A stretch of 64,000 nt of DNA from Adineta steineri (GCA_905250115.1 CAJNOI010000199.1:85381-149380); one strand, 5' to 3'. Positions 47,565-60,570 are shown, counted from the first letter of the stretch. Notes: generated by a model from the letters alone, not told the origin. Program-made: numbers and translations.

Positions 47565-50500
47565 ATGTTACCAATGTCATCTTCAAATTCTCATTCACAT
47601 ATTGAACCAAGTTGGAAAACATATTATGATGCGAAGAAATTACTTCGTCAAACTGAACAACGTTTAAAAGATGCTCGAGAATATTATCCACATGTTCATT
47701 TAAATAATAATAATCATTATGAAAATAATGATTTATCAAATTTATCATCAACATCCTATTTACATCATAATGATACATCATTAATTCATGCTGGAAATCG
47801 TTCAATGTTAAATGATGAAAGAACAAACAATAATAAACATCAATTACTTGATTCAGAAGCTTTATTAACAATTCGTAGGAAAATTAGTAAACAAAAAATA
47901 GCAGCAGGTAAAATAGAATTCTTATATATTTACATGACTTAAATCATACGAGTCTATAGCTCAATGTTTTCTATACATATTCCAACTGAAATTAATCTAG
48001 TAGAAAAACTCGTTAATTATCATAAGATTGAACTTTGATAATATTACTAATATCATATGTGTTATTTTATTCGATGTAATTTGAATATAAGTAAATACTC
48101 TATTCATACGTATGTAATATGATCAGTTAAATGTACTTGTTAGTTTACTACTATGTAATGAAACTCTACTTTAAATATAGTATGTTAAGCAAATTTCTTA
48201 GTAAGAATAAGTCTATATAAATAAATTAAGTACATAACACTTATAACTAAATAATAATAAAGAAACACTTGACAATTCTTGTTCATAGAATGATATATGA
48301 ACGGATTCTTAATATCACTTGTAAGATTACATATATATTATTATGATTATAATACTGTAAGGAATTTTAATAGTCTTAGTTGAGATTTCTGCAATAAGTA
48401 AATCATTTTTGATCAACAAAATTTTATCTGTGTAGAACGTCGTGCTGAACAATTATTTCATTCGCAATCTGACGCTGGTCATATGTTTGAAACATATCGT
48501 CCTCATAGTACATATTCTACTTCAGCTAGTCTACAAAATCTTCATTATTCTCCACATCGTCAACAACGTTTATCACCTCCTAAACCACAACCACCAATAT
48601 CATATTCATCACATCTTTCACAATCCCAATCATTTCCATCGGAACTTGATACTGTTCTTCAACATTCAACAAGTGCAAGAATTTTACATAGAGAAAATGA
48701 TTTTGAACGACAATCATTTCATCAACCAACAACACGTAAATCAATTAGAACTATGCCAAGTAAATTTAATATATATATACATTTCGTCTATTAATATTTT
48801 ATCTTTAGGAGAAAATTATTCATTATCTAATGGTCGAACAACTCAACAGAGAAGTGCTAGTGCTTCAAATAGTGGTACAACAAAATGTAAATTTTCATAT
48901 TGAATTATATTATTTTATTTATAATTTTTTTTTGTTTTATATTAGATCAAGATATTTCATCATCTCATTTTTTAACAGCAAATGATGGTCCACGATTAAA
49001 ACATGTTCGTCGTGTTGAATCAGCTCATGTTTCCTCAAGTTCAGCAGTTAAAAATAGTAAAAATCTTTTTCTTCATTTTATTCTTTTATAAAATGAATTC
49101 ATCTGTAGGTTTAATAACACCTGATTCATGGCGAACAGATCCAATTATTACAAAAAAATCTTCGTCAACATCTCAACAAGAAAAATCATCCAAGAAAAAA
49201 ACATCAAATGAAATTCTTGTCAAACGAACAAAAACAGATATTGAAGAAACATTAGGTCAAAATAATCAACGAACAGAAAAAATTATCAAACCAAAACGTG
49301 ATACAAGTATGTATTTCGATTCATTTAGCTTTTTCCATGATTAATTTTATTTTCTCTAGGTGCTTCGAAAACGTCAGTTCTTACAGCAGAAAAAACACCA
49401 TCAAAACGTATGTTATTATCTTGTTTGTTTCGTCGAATAACTTTATTTTTTTCTAGCAAAATCAGATGATGATAAGAGAAAACTTCAAGATTATATACAA
49501 CAAAAACGTCAACATGAAGAAATGTTTTCAAATGAAAAACGTTTGAAAGATGAACAAGAAAGAATACGAAGAGATAAATTTAAGAAATTTAATGAACAAA
49601 TTAAAGAAACTTCACATCAACATTTACCTTCATCGGTAACAAAACGAACGTCAACATTTACACCTGTTCGTGTTATTTTTATTTAAATATTATTTATTTA
49701 TTTTTCTTTTGTATTTATCAGACTACACCAAAAGAATTAACGGAACAAACACGTCAACGTCTACTTCGTGTTCTTGGACCAGCAACAGATTATCATATTA
49801 ATAGTCCATTGGAACAACCATCATTTCTCGAACGTTCATCATCATCATCATCGTCATCTTCAAATGAATCGGTCATTGAAGTTCAACCAGTTAAATCGTA
49901 AGTATTTATACCTTTAAAAAGAACAACTGGTACAATTTTTTTGTCTTTCTCCTGCAGAAATGATCATTCAAATATGCGATCTCGTTCAGAACCACCTGCT
50001 CAAAATGGTAATATATCAAAAAATAATAATAGGAATAGTCTAAAATATATGCTTCTCTTTCAATTAGGTACTACGAGTAAGAATGCACAACGTCATGAAA
50101 ATTTACTTCGATGGGCTGTTGATTTAACAAGAGATTGTGATGTTGTGGAAAATAGATTTAAATATTTACGACCAGGTAAAAATAAAAAATAAGTTAAGCT
50201 AGTTATTAAGATTATGTTGTCAAAGTTATATTTAGAATTTCATATGAAAGTATTATATAACCTTTTATCACTTATTTCATGATGAGTCTATGTAAAAACA
50301 GAACTCTTATACTAAAACAAAATTTTCTTTATTCTTATTTCAAATATTAGGGTGTGGGTGTGAGTGTTGGTGTGGAAGAAGAGTAGTCCATACCTATACA
50401 TTTACACTTACATTCACCCGCACCCACACCCACACCCTCTCATAAAGTTAAACGCTTTTTCATGTACAATATTCATCTAGCGCTCATTGTCACTTCTCTT

Positions 50501-53500
50501 CATCTATATTATTACCATTGAGAAAAGAAACAAATCAGTAATTACTAATTTCGAAAATAATACTTCTCTAGTGTTTAAACGTCATGACATTTTCTTATAA
50601 ATCATAAATATCCTTTAGATCGTATACTACCATTTGGTACTATTCCTGCTTCATATAAACATCTTCAGCAGGATGATGGAAATATACGTAATCAAACATC
50701 ACATTATGATACAAATCATTCAGAAACAAATAAATCTTCTAATATATCACGTTTATCTCGAGGTTTAAATTCCAATCGTTTAAATGATTATTCAAATCAT
50801 CAAGTTTCCAATGATTTATCATCAGACAGACGTATTCATCGTGATCGTGCTGCTGCGAAAATTCAAGCAGCATATCGAGGCTATACAGTACGAAAATCAT
50901 TACCATGGTTAAATGATAAACCAAATCATTATTTAGAAAATGCATCTATTAATATCAATATACATTTAACTAAGAATAATTATCCTGTTGATTCAACACT
51001 ACTACGTTATTATGAAAGTACGATCAAAAATTTTCTAATGATTCTTCGTTGATATCATGTTTTTTTATTTAATTTAGATCAACCCATAAATGATTATCAA
51101 CAACAATCTATTAAAAAAGCATCAATATTACCATTATATTCAGATGATTATGATAATGTTCCAAATTCATTATCATCAAATTTATCAACTCCAATTAATC
51201 ATATAAGAAGACCACCAAGCATAACTTCTTCAACATCAACAACTCCAATACCTTCACCAGAACCTCAAGTACCATCTCAAAATGAACGTCGTCGATCAAT
51301 TTCACCACCGCTACCACCACAAATGTCTCCAGACAATGGCCGTCCACTTCATCAATTAATTCAACCAATTTTTCAACGTATCAATGATGAAAATCTAGAA
51401 CAAACAGATTCAATGTCACGCGTACAAGTAATTAAGAATATGACATATTTACTTATAGTACATTTGTATATATTCATTTCTTTTTTTTTAATAATAGAAT
51501 CTTTCTAATAATACATTGCCACAACAACCAATAGCAAAGTAAATAATTTCTTTTATAGTTTCCTTATCTATTTTTGTTTGAATTAAAAGATCTCCTATTC
51601 GTCAACCATTATTATCATCATCAACATCAACAAATCGAAAACGTCGATCATTATCACCACAACCACAGCCACAGCCACAGCCACAACAACAACTAATAAC
51701 AAATACACATTCACGTCCTCGCACTACTCTAACTTCAAGTCCTCCAACATCATCATCAGAATCGTAAGAATTTTTATATAAGATATTGCTTTTTCATCGC
51801 ACACTATTTATCCGTATAAGTATAAGATTGACAAAGAATACAGTAGTTTATATTAATCCCTGGTTAGATATCAATATTTTATTTTTATTTTTTTTCTTTA
51901 TTTCAATTATGGCATTTTTTTAAAAGCATTACAATTAATCAAGTGCACGTAAATATCGAGGTAAATTCAGATTAGTATGAAGGTTCAATTTTGATCGTTT
52001 GGCATTTTTTTGATGATTAATCAGTTGACGAATAAAACTATCATCATAAATGGATGGTATTGACGGTTGATAATTTATTGCACGAGGTCGTTCAACACGA
52101 TTACTGTTTTCATTTTCATTGTTTAATAAACCATTTGCGTCCAAATAAGCCAAAACATCTTCATCATATAAATTTGGATGATGAGGTATTAAACCACCAT
52201 GTACTATTAAACATAAAGACATGTTAAAGATAAGAAATAATGTAATAGTATGACGATGTAAACTAATCATAGTTAATAGTACTACTCTGTATGTTCAACT
52301 TTCTTCAAATGAACTTTTTACTTAGATAGTTGTCTCTATATAAAGGCAAGTTTGTGTAGGTGGAAAAAAATATCGTCTCTAAAAAAAAGAGAGAGAGAGA
52401 GAAAGTTTTTGTGTTAAACCATAGAAATGGATAGAAGTCCCCAGAGACCCTTGTAAAAGAAAGAAATACACTTTAATTTGATGGACTGAACAATTTATAT
52501 AATTAATATTATCAATGTATATCTCCTTTATTTTAGGATTTTAACAGCACGTGAAAAACGTGTACGACAAAAATTTAATAGTGATATTGAATTACAAGCG
52601 TATGAAAAACGTCTTAAAGATATCGAGAAAAAAATTCGTCAACTCGTCAAACGTGGTACGTGTATTTTTCTTTTTCATAGAATTAATTATTTTTTTATAA
52701 CCTTGCAAAAGTCAGCAACGTTGTCGTTCTTCAATAGAAAAATAGTCTATAAACAAATTAGTATATCATGCATCTGTTGTTTTGAAAATGAAAGTAATAT
52801 CATATACAAAGGATTCATTTTTCTTATCATGCAGACTTAGATATACACGTTTGAAAAGAATAAGGCTATATTCAGAACAATTTTGAAGGATTCTATTTTA
52901 TATATGTATTTGCAATTGAGTAGTTAAAATACTATTTTTAGATTGTGTAATAACTATATTTCATACAAGGTGCTAATTTTCATTTTAACAAAGTATTTTG
53001 ATAAGCATCAATGATTTTGACGTCATAAGAAACTAATATTATTCTGTCTAGGAAAAATGAATCAATTTCATCGATGTCTTGAATAGTTTACATTAGTTAA
53101 ATTGATTTTTAAAAACTTCAATGTATAGTTTTACATGAAATATCATACTCAACATATTTTTTGAATACTGTAACATTTCGTACAATACATTTCTAAACTC
53201 TTAACGTAACGAGAGTACTCACAATAATTATTACGTATGAATCAATTCTCTAGATGATATATAAACGTGTCACTATACACTTACTACAAAATTATTCAGT
53301 AAACAGCTATACAGTGGAAATTGAATATGCACTGTCAAGAAAATATCGGGGCAGGACGGTTTGTCCTTTTTTTAATCGGCTGAATAACTGATGTTTTATT
53401 TGGTTGACAAGGAGTTATACTCAAATATATTATATATTTTTAATATTTTAAAAAATAGCAATATGAATTTTGGCTGAGAGGATAATTCAAGTCCAATATT

Positions 53501-56500
53501 GGATATCTTTGTAAAGGCTATAAAGAGTGATACAGTATCTTCTAAAGAAAGTTACTTTTAAATAAATAGACTTTGTTGTCGATGTATCTATTCATGATCC
53601 AGTTCATGTGTTTCTTCCTTTTTTCCTGATTTTACATACAGAGAGTGAAACATGATATAATATATACTATTAATTTGAGATATACGAGATTGATTCTTTA
53701 AGAAAAAGCGTCAAATTAAATTTCCTCTGTTGACAATCGTATTATATATTGATAGAATTAATTAACATAGGAGAACTTATGAATCTTAAATAATTTTGCT
53801 AGAAAAACTATTCCTAGATGCTACCTATATTTATTAGGATTAAAGAATCGCTTAGTGCATGAAAGACAAGATTGAGTACCTGGATTTAAATGTCAACAAG
53901 TTTACTCTTGATATTCATCTATACATATTTTTCATCTAACTATTTAGCATTTGAAATATTTGATGAAAATCGAAGTGTTTCAAGTCCACCAACAGTTGCA
54001 CGTACAGTTAAACCAGATATTCGAACTAAACCATCAAATCTTTCTCAAGATGAATTAAGTATTAATGAAGACCCATCAATTCATCAAAAAGATACAGAAC
54101 TGTAAAATTCGAAATTATTTCTTTCTATCATTGTATTTATTTTTGTTTAGAACTAAAAAAGATAATGATACATCATCAAGTTCAAATCAACAAAGACAAT
54201 CAGGTAGATTTATAAAATTTACTCTTTTTTTATATACATATTTATTTAAAGATGTTGTTACATCTGATGCAAGTGATCTTGAATGTCGTGTACGTGCTTA
54301 TCGTGAACAATTAAAAGCGAAAAAACTTGAACTTGAAAGATTAAAACAACGTAAAAATAAAGAAATTTTACGAAGACAAGAAGATGAATTAAAAAAACAA
54401 ATCGAAGTAAATAATTTCTAATTAAAAATCAAAATATAAATTATTATGTTTAGTCCTATGATCATGAAATTCAAACATTACGTCTTCAACCAGTTCAACA
54501 GGAACAAACAGTACCGGTTCCATCATCATCATCATCATCATCATCTAGTAGTTCTTCAATACAAAGAAGCAAATCTAACGAGAAAAAAAATCTTTCTCAT
54601 AATAACGAAGATAAAGAAGTAGATTTAAGACTTTTACAAACACCACGTGATGAACGTGATACACAACATGATGCTCTATCAATACCAATCGATCTAAAAC
54701 AAGATTATGATAGTCGACGAACAAGTATTGAGAGCACAAAGTAAGAATTTAGTTTCAAAAATCATGTTTTTCTAGTCTTTTAATAACTTGTGACAACAGA
54801 TGGTAAACGAAAGTTTTTTAAATAGATAAACTTCATGATTATTTTATATTAATCGTAATACAGATGTCAACAGTTTTTAATAATAGTATAATATTGTATG
54901 TAAATATCATACATATTATAGAGCATATTTTAGATAATTAGTTGTATTTAAATGTATAAGAAACTTCGACGTAATTTCGAAATATTTAAAAATAGATTTT
55001 GTTTTTCTTCTTATTTAGTTTATTATGGTCATCTGACTTTTTCTAGAGCAATTGATGACGTTAATGTGTAAATTTAGAAACGTAAAAAAACACAATTAAA
55101 AAAGATGTTGAACATAAATATCATTGAATGAAGTTATCAGTCTATAACAAGAACTATTTTAGAATTAAAGGATGCAGGAGTAATTTATGTAATATTTGAC
55201 ATATCTTCTCCGTAGTTTATATATGAATGTTTTTGAAATTTTATCAAATCAGTAAATAATTCAATCATATCAATATCCACTAAAAATATTGTCACTGAGT
55301 ACATGAAAACAAAATTGTGTCATAATAATGTATTTTTCAGTACTTCCTATTGCTTCTTTTTCTAGGCACTTGTGTTGCACATAGAAATCGCCTGATTAGC
55401 TCGACCGTCTACCATATATGTATGGCTTGATTAAACCCCTCGTTCTCTTTTGAAATTACCCTCGAACTCTGCATTTTTATTAGTGTATGACCTATTCTTC
55501 CGAGTATAAAAGTAATAAACGAAAATACAATATAGTCGGTGTTTTTAATATTCGAAATAAATATACATATATATTCAATCTTAAGTGGCGCTTATAATAT
55601 CAGAAGTTGTCACAGATAATTAATTGATTCTATTATTCGATTTATTTAGAGCACCACTAGATTTAAATACAAATCTTCCTGTATCATCCAAAGAAGAAGA
55701 AGAAGAGTCCGTATCATCATCATTATCATCATCGTCAAAGTCAAGTGAAAAGCCTATCAAATTACCTTCACCACAAATATCTAAATCTCCTTCTCCTTCT
55801 CCATCACCATCGGAGTCAAGTCAAACAACTTCATCATCAAAACAAGAACGAAGTAAATCACCTTCACCACCACCACCACCGCTAGCGTCATCTGAACCAA
55901 TTAAATCTATTTCTGTAGTAACAGAAAACCGTGCTAAATCACCTACATCACCAGCTCCATCTGAATCAAGTACATCAAGTTATTCATCAGTACCTGATCG
56001 TCTTAAATCACCTACACCACCACCAACATCATCGCAACCAATTCAATCAACACAAGAACGTATCAAATCTCCTTCACCACCATTGTCTCAATCAATTAAA
56101 TCCACCTCTTCATTAATTCAAGAACGCATTAAATCACCATCATTATCTGAATCAAGTTCTTCATCATTAGACAAATACATTAAACCATCAGATTTAACTG
56201 AGCCAGTTAGATCAACTTCATCATCTGAATCAAGTTTTTCATCATTAGACAAAAATATTAAATCATCAGTACCACCTGAGCCAATTCAATCTACTGCATC
56301 AGTACAAGAACGCATTAAATCATCATCATCTTCTGAATCAAGTTCTTCATCAGTAGACAAAAATATTAAACCATCTGAACCAATTAAATCGACTTCTTCA
56401 TCAATACAAGAACGTATTAAATCGCCATCATCATCATCGTCTGAATCAAGTTCTTCATCAATAGACAAGCACTTTAAATCACCAGTACCACCTCAACCAA

Positions 56501-58974
56501 TTCAATCTACTTCATCAGTACAAGAACGTATTACATCCCTGTCATTATCATCATCTGAATCTACTTCTGTATCAATACAGAACCATATTAAATCACCTTC
56601 ATCAGCAGCACCATCTGAACGAATTCAATCTATTTCTTCATCAACACAACCACACGTCAAATCACCTTCACCACCAGTATTAGAATCAATTAAATCTCCA
56701 TCAATACATGAACAAACTCCAATTCCAATAATTCCACGAAAACGATCTCATACTTCATCAACAAATAATGACTATGATGAAGATTTTTCTGAAACTAGTC
56801 ATTCCCAAATTGAAACATCAGGAAAAATAAAAATTGATGATATTGATATTGAATCAATTGAAGAAGATATTGATGTTAAACATTCAACACATGATACAAA
56901 TCATAGTTCAACATCGAAATCAAGTGGTGATGAACAATCAGAAATACTTGTTCTTGTTAAAAAATCAGCTAATAATACTCCGAGAGAACCAGATCAATCA
57001 AATTTACCAAATGAAATATTTCCATCATCTCCACGTTTACAAAAAATTGAAACAGATGATACATCACATGATATAAGTGAAGTTGATGATGGTAATCAAT
57101 ATATTGAACAACAGAAGAAAGCTGATATATTAACAGAAACATTAATTAAAGTATTTATTGAAGAAGCTATTCAACAAGGAAAAGAAATTGTTTATAGAAA
57201 AAGTCAAAATTCATTTACAAAAGAAGTTAGTGAATGGTTATCGGATGAAGATTTAACTGATGAAGAAAATAATAATAAACAAATACCTAATAATCATGAC
57301 GAAGATGTCGAGTAAGAAATAATAATGATAAAATAATTCCATAATCTTGTTTATTTATTTTAAGTAATGTTATACAAACATTAGCAATTCAACAAGAATT
57401 CTTAGAACAACTTGATGCAGCAGCAAATGGAAATCATGAAAATGTAAAGAAATTTAATTTTTCTACAAGCTTCTAATTTGCTCTTTATTTTAGGACGAAC
57501 TTAATCTTGATCTTAGTCATCTTGAAGATAAAAATCGTAAGTATTTCATATAACTGATTATTCCTATTGAATTATATCTCAGCATAGAGTTATTTGATCA
57601 AGAACTGCAGATCACTATTCACATGCGAAATCTTTTTTTCTTACTAGAAATATTTGAAACATGAAGTTATACTATTTCGAATAGACCTCAAGAGTCATAT
57701 TTTGTCCATGAGTAACGACACTCAGTGGCGGATTTAGGGGGAGCGATCGCCCCCCTCCTTCAGAAATTTTTTACAGCAAAAATGAACGAAAAAATAGGTT
57801 TACACTACTTCGACTGGACTCAAAAAATAGATTTTAGCCAAAATCCTAGATCCGCCACTGCAGTAAAATCTAAATTGATCTCTACTTCAAATCTATTTAA
57901 ACGTTAGAATTCTGTATCATATTCTTCATATCTATGCTCAATACATGCATCAAATCCTCTACTAATATTTATATACTTCCTTCGGAATCCATCAAGTTCA
58001 TCAATTACTTTGAGTTCAATACTTTATTAAAATTTAAAGAAGTTACTAACGTCATAGTATATATGATAATTAATTATCATACACCCTTTATTATCAGTAT
58101 TCTCTATTTATCAGCTGCTTGTCATAAATATTAAGAATATATTTTTTTATGATTTTCCTTTATCAAAAAAATATCCATCCGTTACACAACTGTCACTTGA
58201 TTAATCATATTTTTACATATCATAAGCTTTAATTATTCATAAATAATCTTTTCTAAAATTCTTTTAGCTGATGGATCACAAGTCGATAATTCGGCTAGAC
58301 TTGCTATTGACATACCTATTAAACCTGTTGTTCCACATACATGTGAACAAGTTAGTCAACTATGTCATGAAGCTCTTACAATTCTATACAATCACAATAC
58401 CGATTTCTCTGATCGTTCATCTATTGATCGAGCAATACCAGCTTCTTATTTTGCTATTGATTTTTCAACGAATCAAGATGAAGAAACTGAAAATGATGAT
58501 ATTCAACGTAGTCGTCATGCTTATAATCAAATGATATTTGATTTATGTGTTGAACTTTTACATGAAATGTATTCACCAAATATTCGCTTAACAAAATATC
58601 CTGAATGGCAAAAAACGAAATTAATATCCAAACGTTTTTATCGTTCAAATAAACCAAAAACTCGTGATGAAGCAGAAAATTTTATTGAAAAAAAAATATT
58701 TGAAATCTTAAATTTAATTCCACGACAAATTGTCTATTCAAAATGGCGTATGTTAATTGATCGACGTCATGGACATGAACAATTTGAAATGGTACTCGAT
58801 GAAGAATTACGTCGAACTGAAAATTCATGGATTGATTATGATGATGATTGTATAAGAATTAAATTTGATATATCAGAACATATATTTGAGCAATTAATTC
58901 AAGAAACATTAGTAGACTGTATTGATGTTATTAATAAAAAATTATCATTGAGCAGTAATAGTACACGTCTTTAA
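47565..58974 (+). CDS. CEP350: CEP350-like centrosomal protein, ~25 exons over 11.4 kb
   Basis: Exons join from ATG 47565 to TAA 58972-58974. N-terminal SWKTYYDAKKLLRQTEQRLK matches the CEP350 N-terminus. A conserved block RWAVDLTRDCDVVENRFKYL and an IQ motif (AAAKIQAAYRGYTVRKSLPW) follow. A coiled coil near 54270-54480 (LECRVRAYREQLKAKKLELE .. ELKKQIESYDHEIQ) has the CEP350 QLESYD signature. The last exon has the C-terminal domain PRQIVYSKWRMLIDRRHGHE .. NSWIDYDDDCIRIKFDISEH. A single 1.7-kb exon (55650-57315) is almost pure Ser/Pro with degenerate repeats. Human CEP350 (~3100 aa) carries a CAP-Gly domain before the C-terminus; none is visible here and the protein is about half as long. The likely role is centriole/microtubule anchoring. 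Several introns carry inserts (50348, 51935, 57723). Confidence 0.85.
50348..50441. repeat. Inverted repeat with (GTGTGG)-type arms (CEP350 intron)
   Basis: The left arm AGGGTGTGGGTGTGAGTGTT equals the reverse complement of the right end (AGGGTGTGGGTGTGGGTGCG) over its first 15 bases and most of the rest. Arms are ~30 bp with ~35 bp between. It is the clearest member of the G-rich inverted family, placed in an intron. Confidence 0.8.
51897..51902 (-). terminator. Poly(A) signal of the nested peptide gene
   Basis: AATAAA on the minus strand, 33 bp after the stop codon of the nested secreted-peptide ORF. Confidence 0.55.
51935..52270 (-). CDS. Secreted peptide precursor nested in a CEP350 intron
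   Basis: An intronless ORF of 111 aa on the strand opposite to CEP350, in the intron between about 51775 and 52535. The N-terminus is a good signal peptide (hydrophobic TITLFLIFNMSLCLIVHG, cleavage probable before GLIPHHP). The mature part is polar, without cysteines, and contains dibasic or basic cleavage candidates (ENSNRVERPR, QKNAKRSKLN) and ends LPRYLRALD. This architecture fits a small neuropeptide or hormone precursor, but I recognise no known peptide. A TATA-like TATATAG lies ~67 bp upstream and AATAAA 33 bp downstream of the stop (51897-51902), so it looks like a complete transcription unit. Function unknown. Confidence 0.7.
   Translation of the reverse strand: MISLHRHTITLFLIFNMSLCLIVHGGLIPHHPNLYDEDVLAYLDANGLLNNENENSNRVERPRAINYQPSIPSIYDDSFIRQLINHQKNAKRSKLNLHTNLNLPRYLRALD
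52337..52344 (-). promoter_or_regulatory. TATA-like element of the nested peptide gene
   Basis: TTTATATAG on the minus strand about 67 bp before the ATG. The same bases read TATATAAAG on the plus strand, so the direction is not decisive by itself. Confidence 0.4.
57723..57860. mobile_element. MITE with CAGTGGCGGATTTAGG termini (CEP350 intron)
   Basis: A 138-bp element starting CAGTGGCGGATTTAGG and ending CCTAGATCCGCCACTG, i.e. inverted terminal repeats of ~16 bp with one mismatch. The terminal sequence is typical of hAT-like MITEs seen across animals. No clear 8-bp target duplication is present. An internal GGGGGAGCGATCGCCCCCC palindrome lies near the left end. It has no coding capacity. Confidence 0.8.
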
Positions 58975-59435
58975 AATAGTTTTTTTTCGACTAAAATTCT
59001 TATTGAAACTTATTGTGAGAGAGAGAGATGTTTATTTATTCTTGAGAAAAATATTTTTTTTTGTAAATTTTTTTGTTATGTACGTTGTTCATTTCGTTTC
59101 TTTGTCGTTTTCATGTAACAATTCATATTTTGCCCTTTTTGTTATTTTTGGTTGTTTTGATCTAGTACAGAATTCTGTGTGTGTGCGCGTGTGTGTGTAG
59201 GGATATATATTACTTTTTTTGGTGTATTTAAATGAATAGGACAATCGAAAAAATAATAAATTTATATGTATGAATTTTATTTGTTATTTGAATTATGCCT
59301 AATGTCTAAATAAGAATAATTCTATTGGCGCCTGAGAAAAATTTATTACTAATATTTTTTACAATTAGAAGTTGATTTTGTTTTTGTTTGATTATTAAAT
59401 ATAATCATGATTTTTTAAATATAATTCTCGCTACA
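58975..59435. other. Intergenic region CEP350-PRDM9-like
   Basis: 460 bp that includes a GT/GC microsatellite (59176-59199) and T-rich sequence, taken as the CEP350 3' UTR. No other feature is seen. Confidence 0.4.
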
Positions 59436-60570
59436 ATGATTAAATCAGAGAAAACAAGTATTAATAAAAAAGAATATAAATATCAAAGAAAAAAAGAATC
59501 TACAAATTTTGGTGAACGAAATATTCGACCAAGAAAACGTGTACTATCTGATAATTATTTATGTAAGATTGTAAATCGAATCTATTATAATTTATTTTAT
59601 TTATATCATTATAAGATTGTGATAATTGTAACAAATATAATGATGGGTTATGTCCACGAGGATGTCAAACTTATGAAGCTAATCATAAAGTAAAAATACT
59701 CAGTTTATATACAGATTATTTTTCTATTGACTGATAAAATAGGCTAATCATGCAAAATATACTGTATCTAGTGGATTAAAAATTATGAAGTCGACTATTC
59801 CTGGTGCAGGATTAGGTGTATTTACTATGAAAGAATTTGCTAAAAATACATTTTTTGGACCTTATACTGGTGAACGACATCGATCAGCTGAACGAGCTAA
59901 TCAATCTGGTTATGTCAGTAGTTACTATAAAGAAGAAGAATATTTGTTTATTTGTTGATTAATAGGCATGGACTATCGAAGATGATGCTGGAAGTGTTTA
60001 TAATTATATAGATGCTAGTGATCCAGATCGAAGCAATTGGCTCAGGTAAAGTAAAAATATTCAATGTTAGAACTTTGAGATGTAATAATAAGATTTCTTA
60101 GGTATGTCAATTGTCCACTTGGACAAAATGATGAAAATTTAACGGCAATTCAGTTTAATGGTGAAGTCTATTATCGAACATTACGTGATATTAAAGCAGG
60201 CGAAGAAGTAAAATAATCTTTTATTAAATAATATACATTGTTTTATTGAGCCTTATTGTTTTTTTTTAGTTATTTGTTTATTATGGTGACGAGTAAGTCT
60301 TTTTTTCTTTTGAATTCATAATTATATTAATATGCTTTTTTCAAAGATATGCTAAAGCACTTGGACTTGATTCTTTTGACCATTCAATAGGTAAACTAAT
60401 GATAAAATTTATTATATATTTTTAAGAATTTTTTAATTTGAAGAAAACCAAACAATCGTCCAGTCATTCCTAACACCACATTCTATTGTTTCATCAAAAA
60501 CAGAACAAAAACAACAACAAACCACTTCTGCAAAAAAACAAAAAACTGTTAAGAGAGATACTATTGGATA
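59436..60570 (+). CDS. PRDM9-like PR/SET-domain protein without zinc-finger array
   Basis: About eight small exons, ~260 aa. The N-terminus is basic (RPRKRVLSDNYLYC), followed by a zinc-knuckle CDNCNKYNDGLCPRGC matching the DDYLYCEMC..C..HG region of PRDM7/9. The PR/SET domain follows: GLKIMKSTIPGAGLGVFTMK, FFGPYTGERH, AWTIEDDAGSVYNYIDASDP, NWLRYVNCPLGQNDENLTAI and AGEELFVYYGDEYAKALGLD. The substrate/cofactor residues of the family, including the YYGDEY tyrosines, are in place, so H3K4/K36-type methyltransferase activity is plausible. The protein ends with a short basic tail (KKQKTVKRDTIG). No C2H2 finger follows and no KRAB domain precedes. By family it is a nuclear histone methyltransferase. 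Confidence 0.9.

Noticed and set aside
52690..53890. Further nested gene in the 1.2-kb CEP350 intron
   Set aside because: No open segment with a start, signal peptide or splice sites is visible on either strand.
57315..58265. Search for a CAP-Gly domain in CEP350
   Set aside because: The exons here are short acidic segments and the long intron contains only a MITE. No glycine-rich CAP-Gly pattern is seen in any + strand frame.
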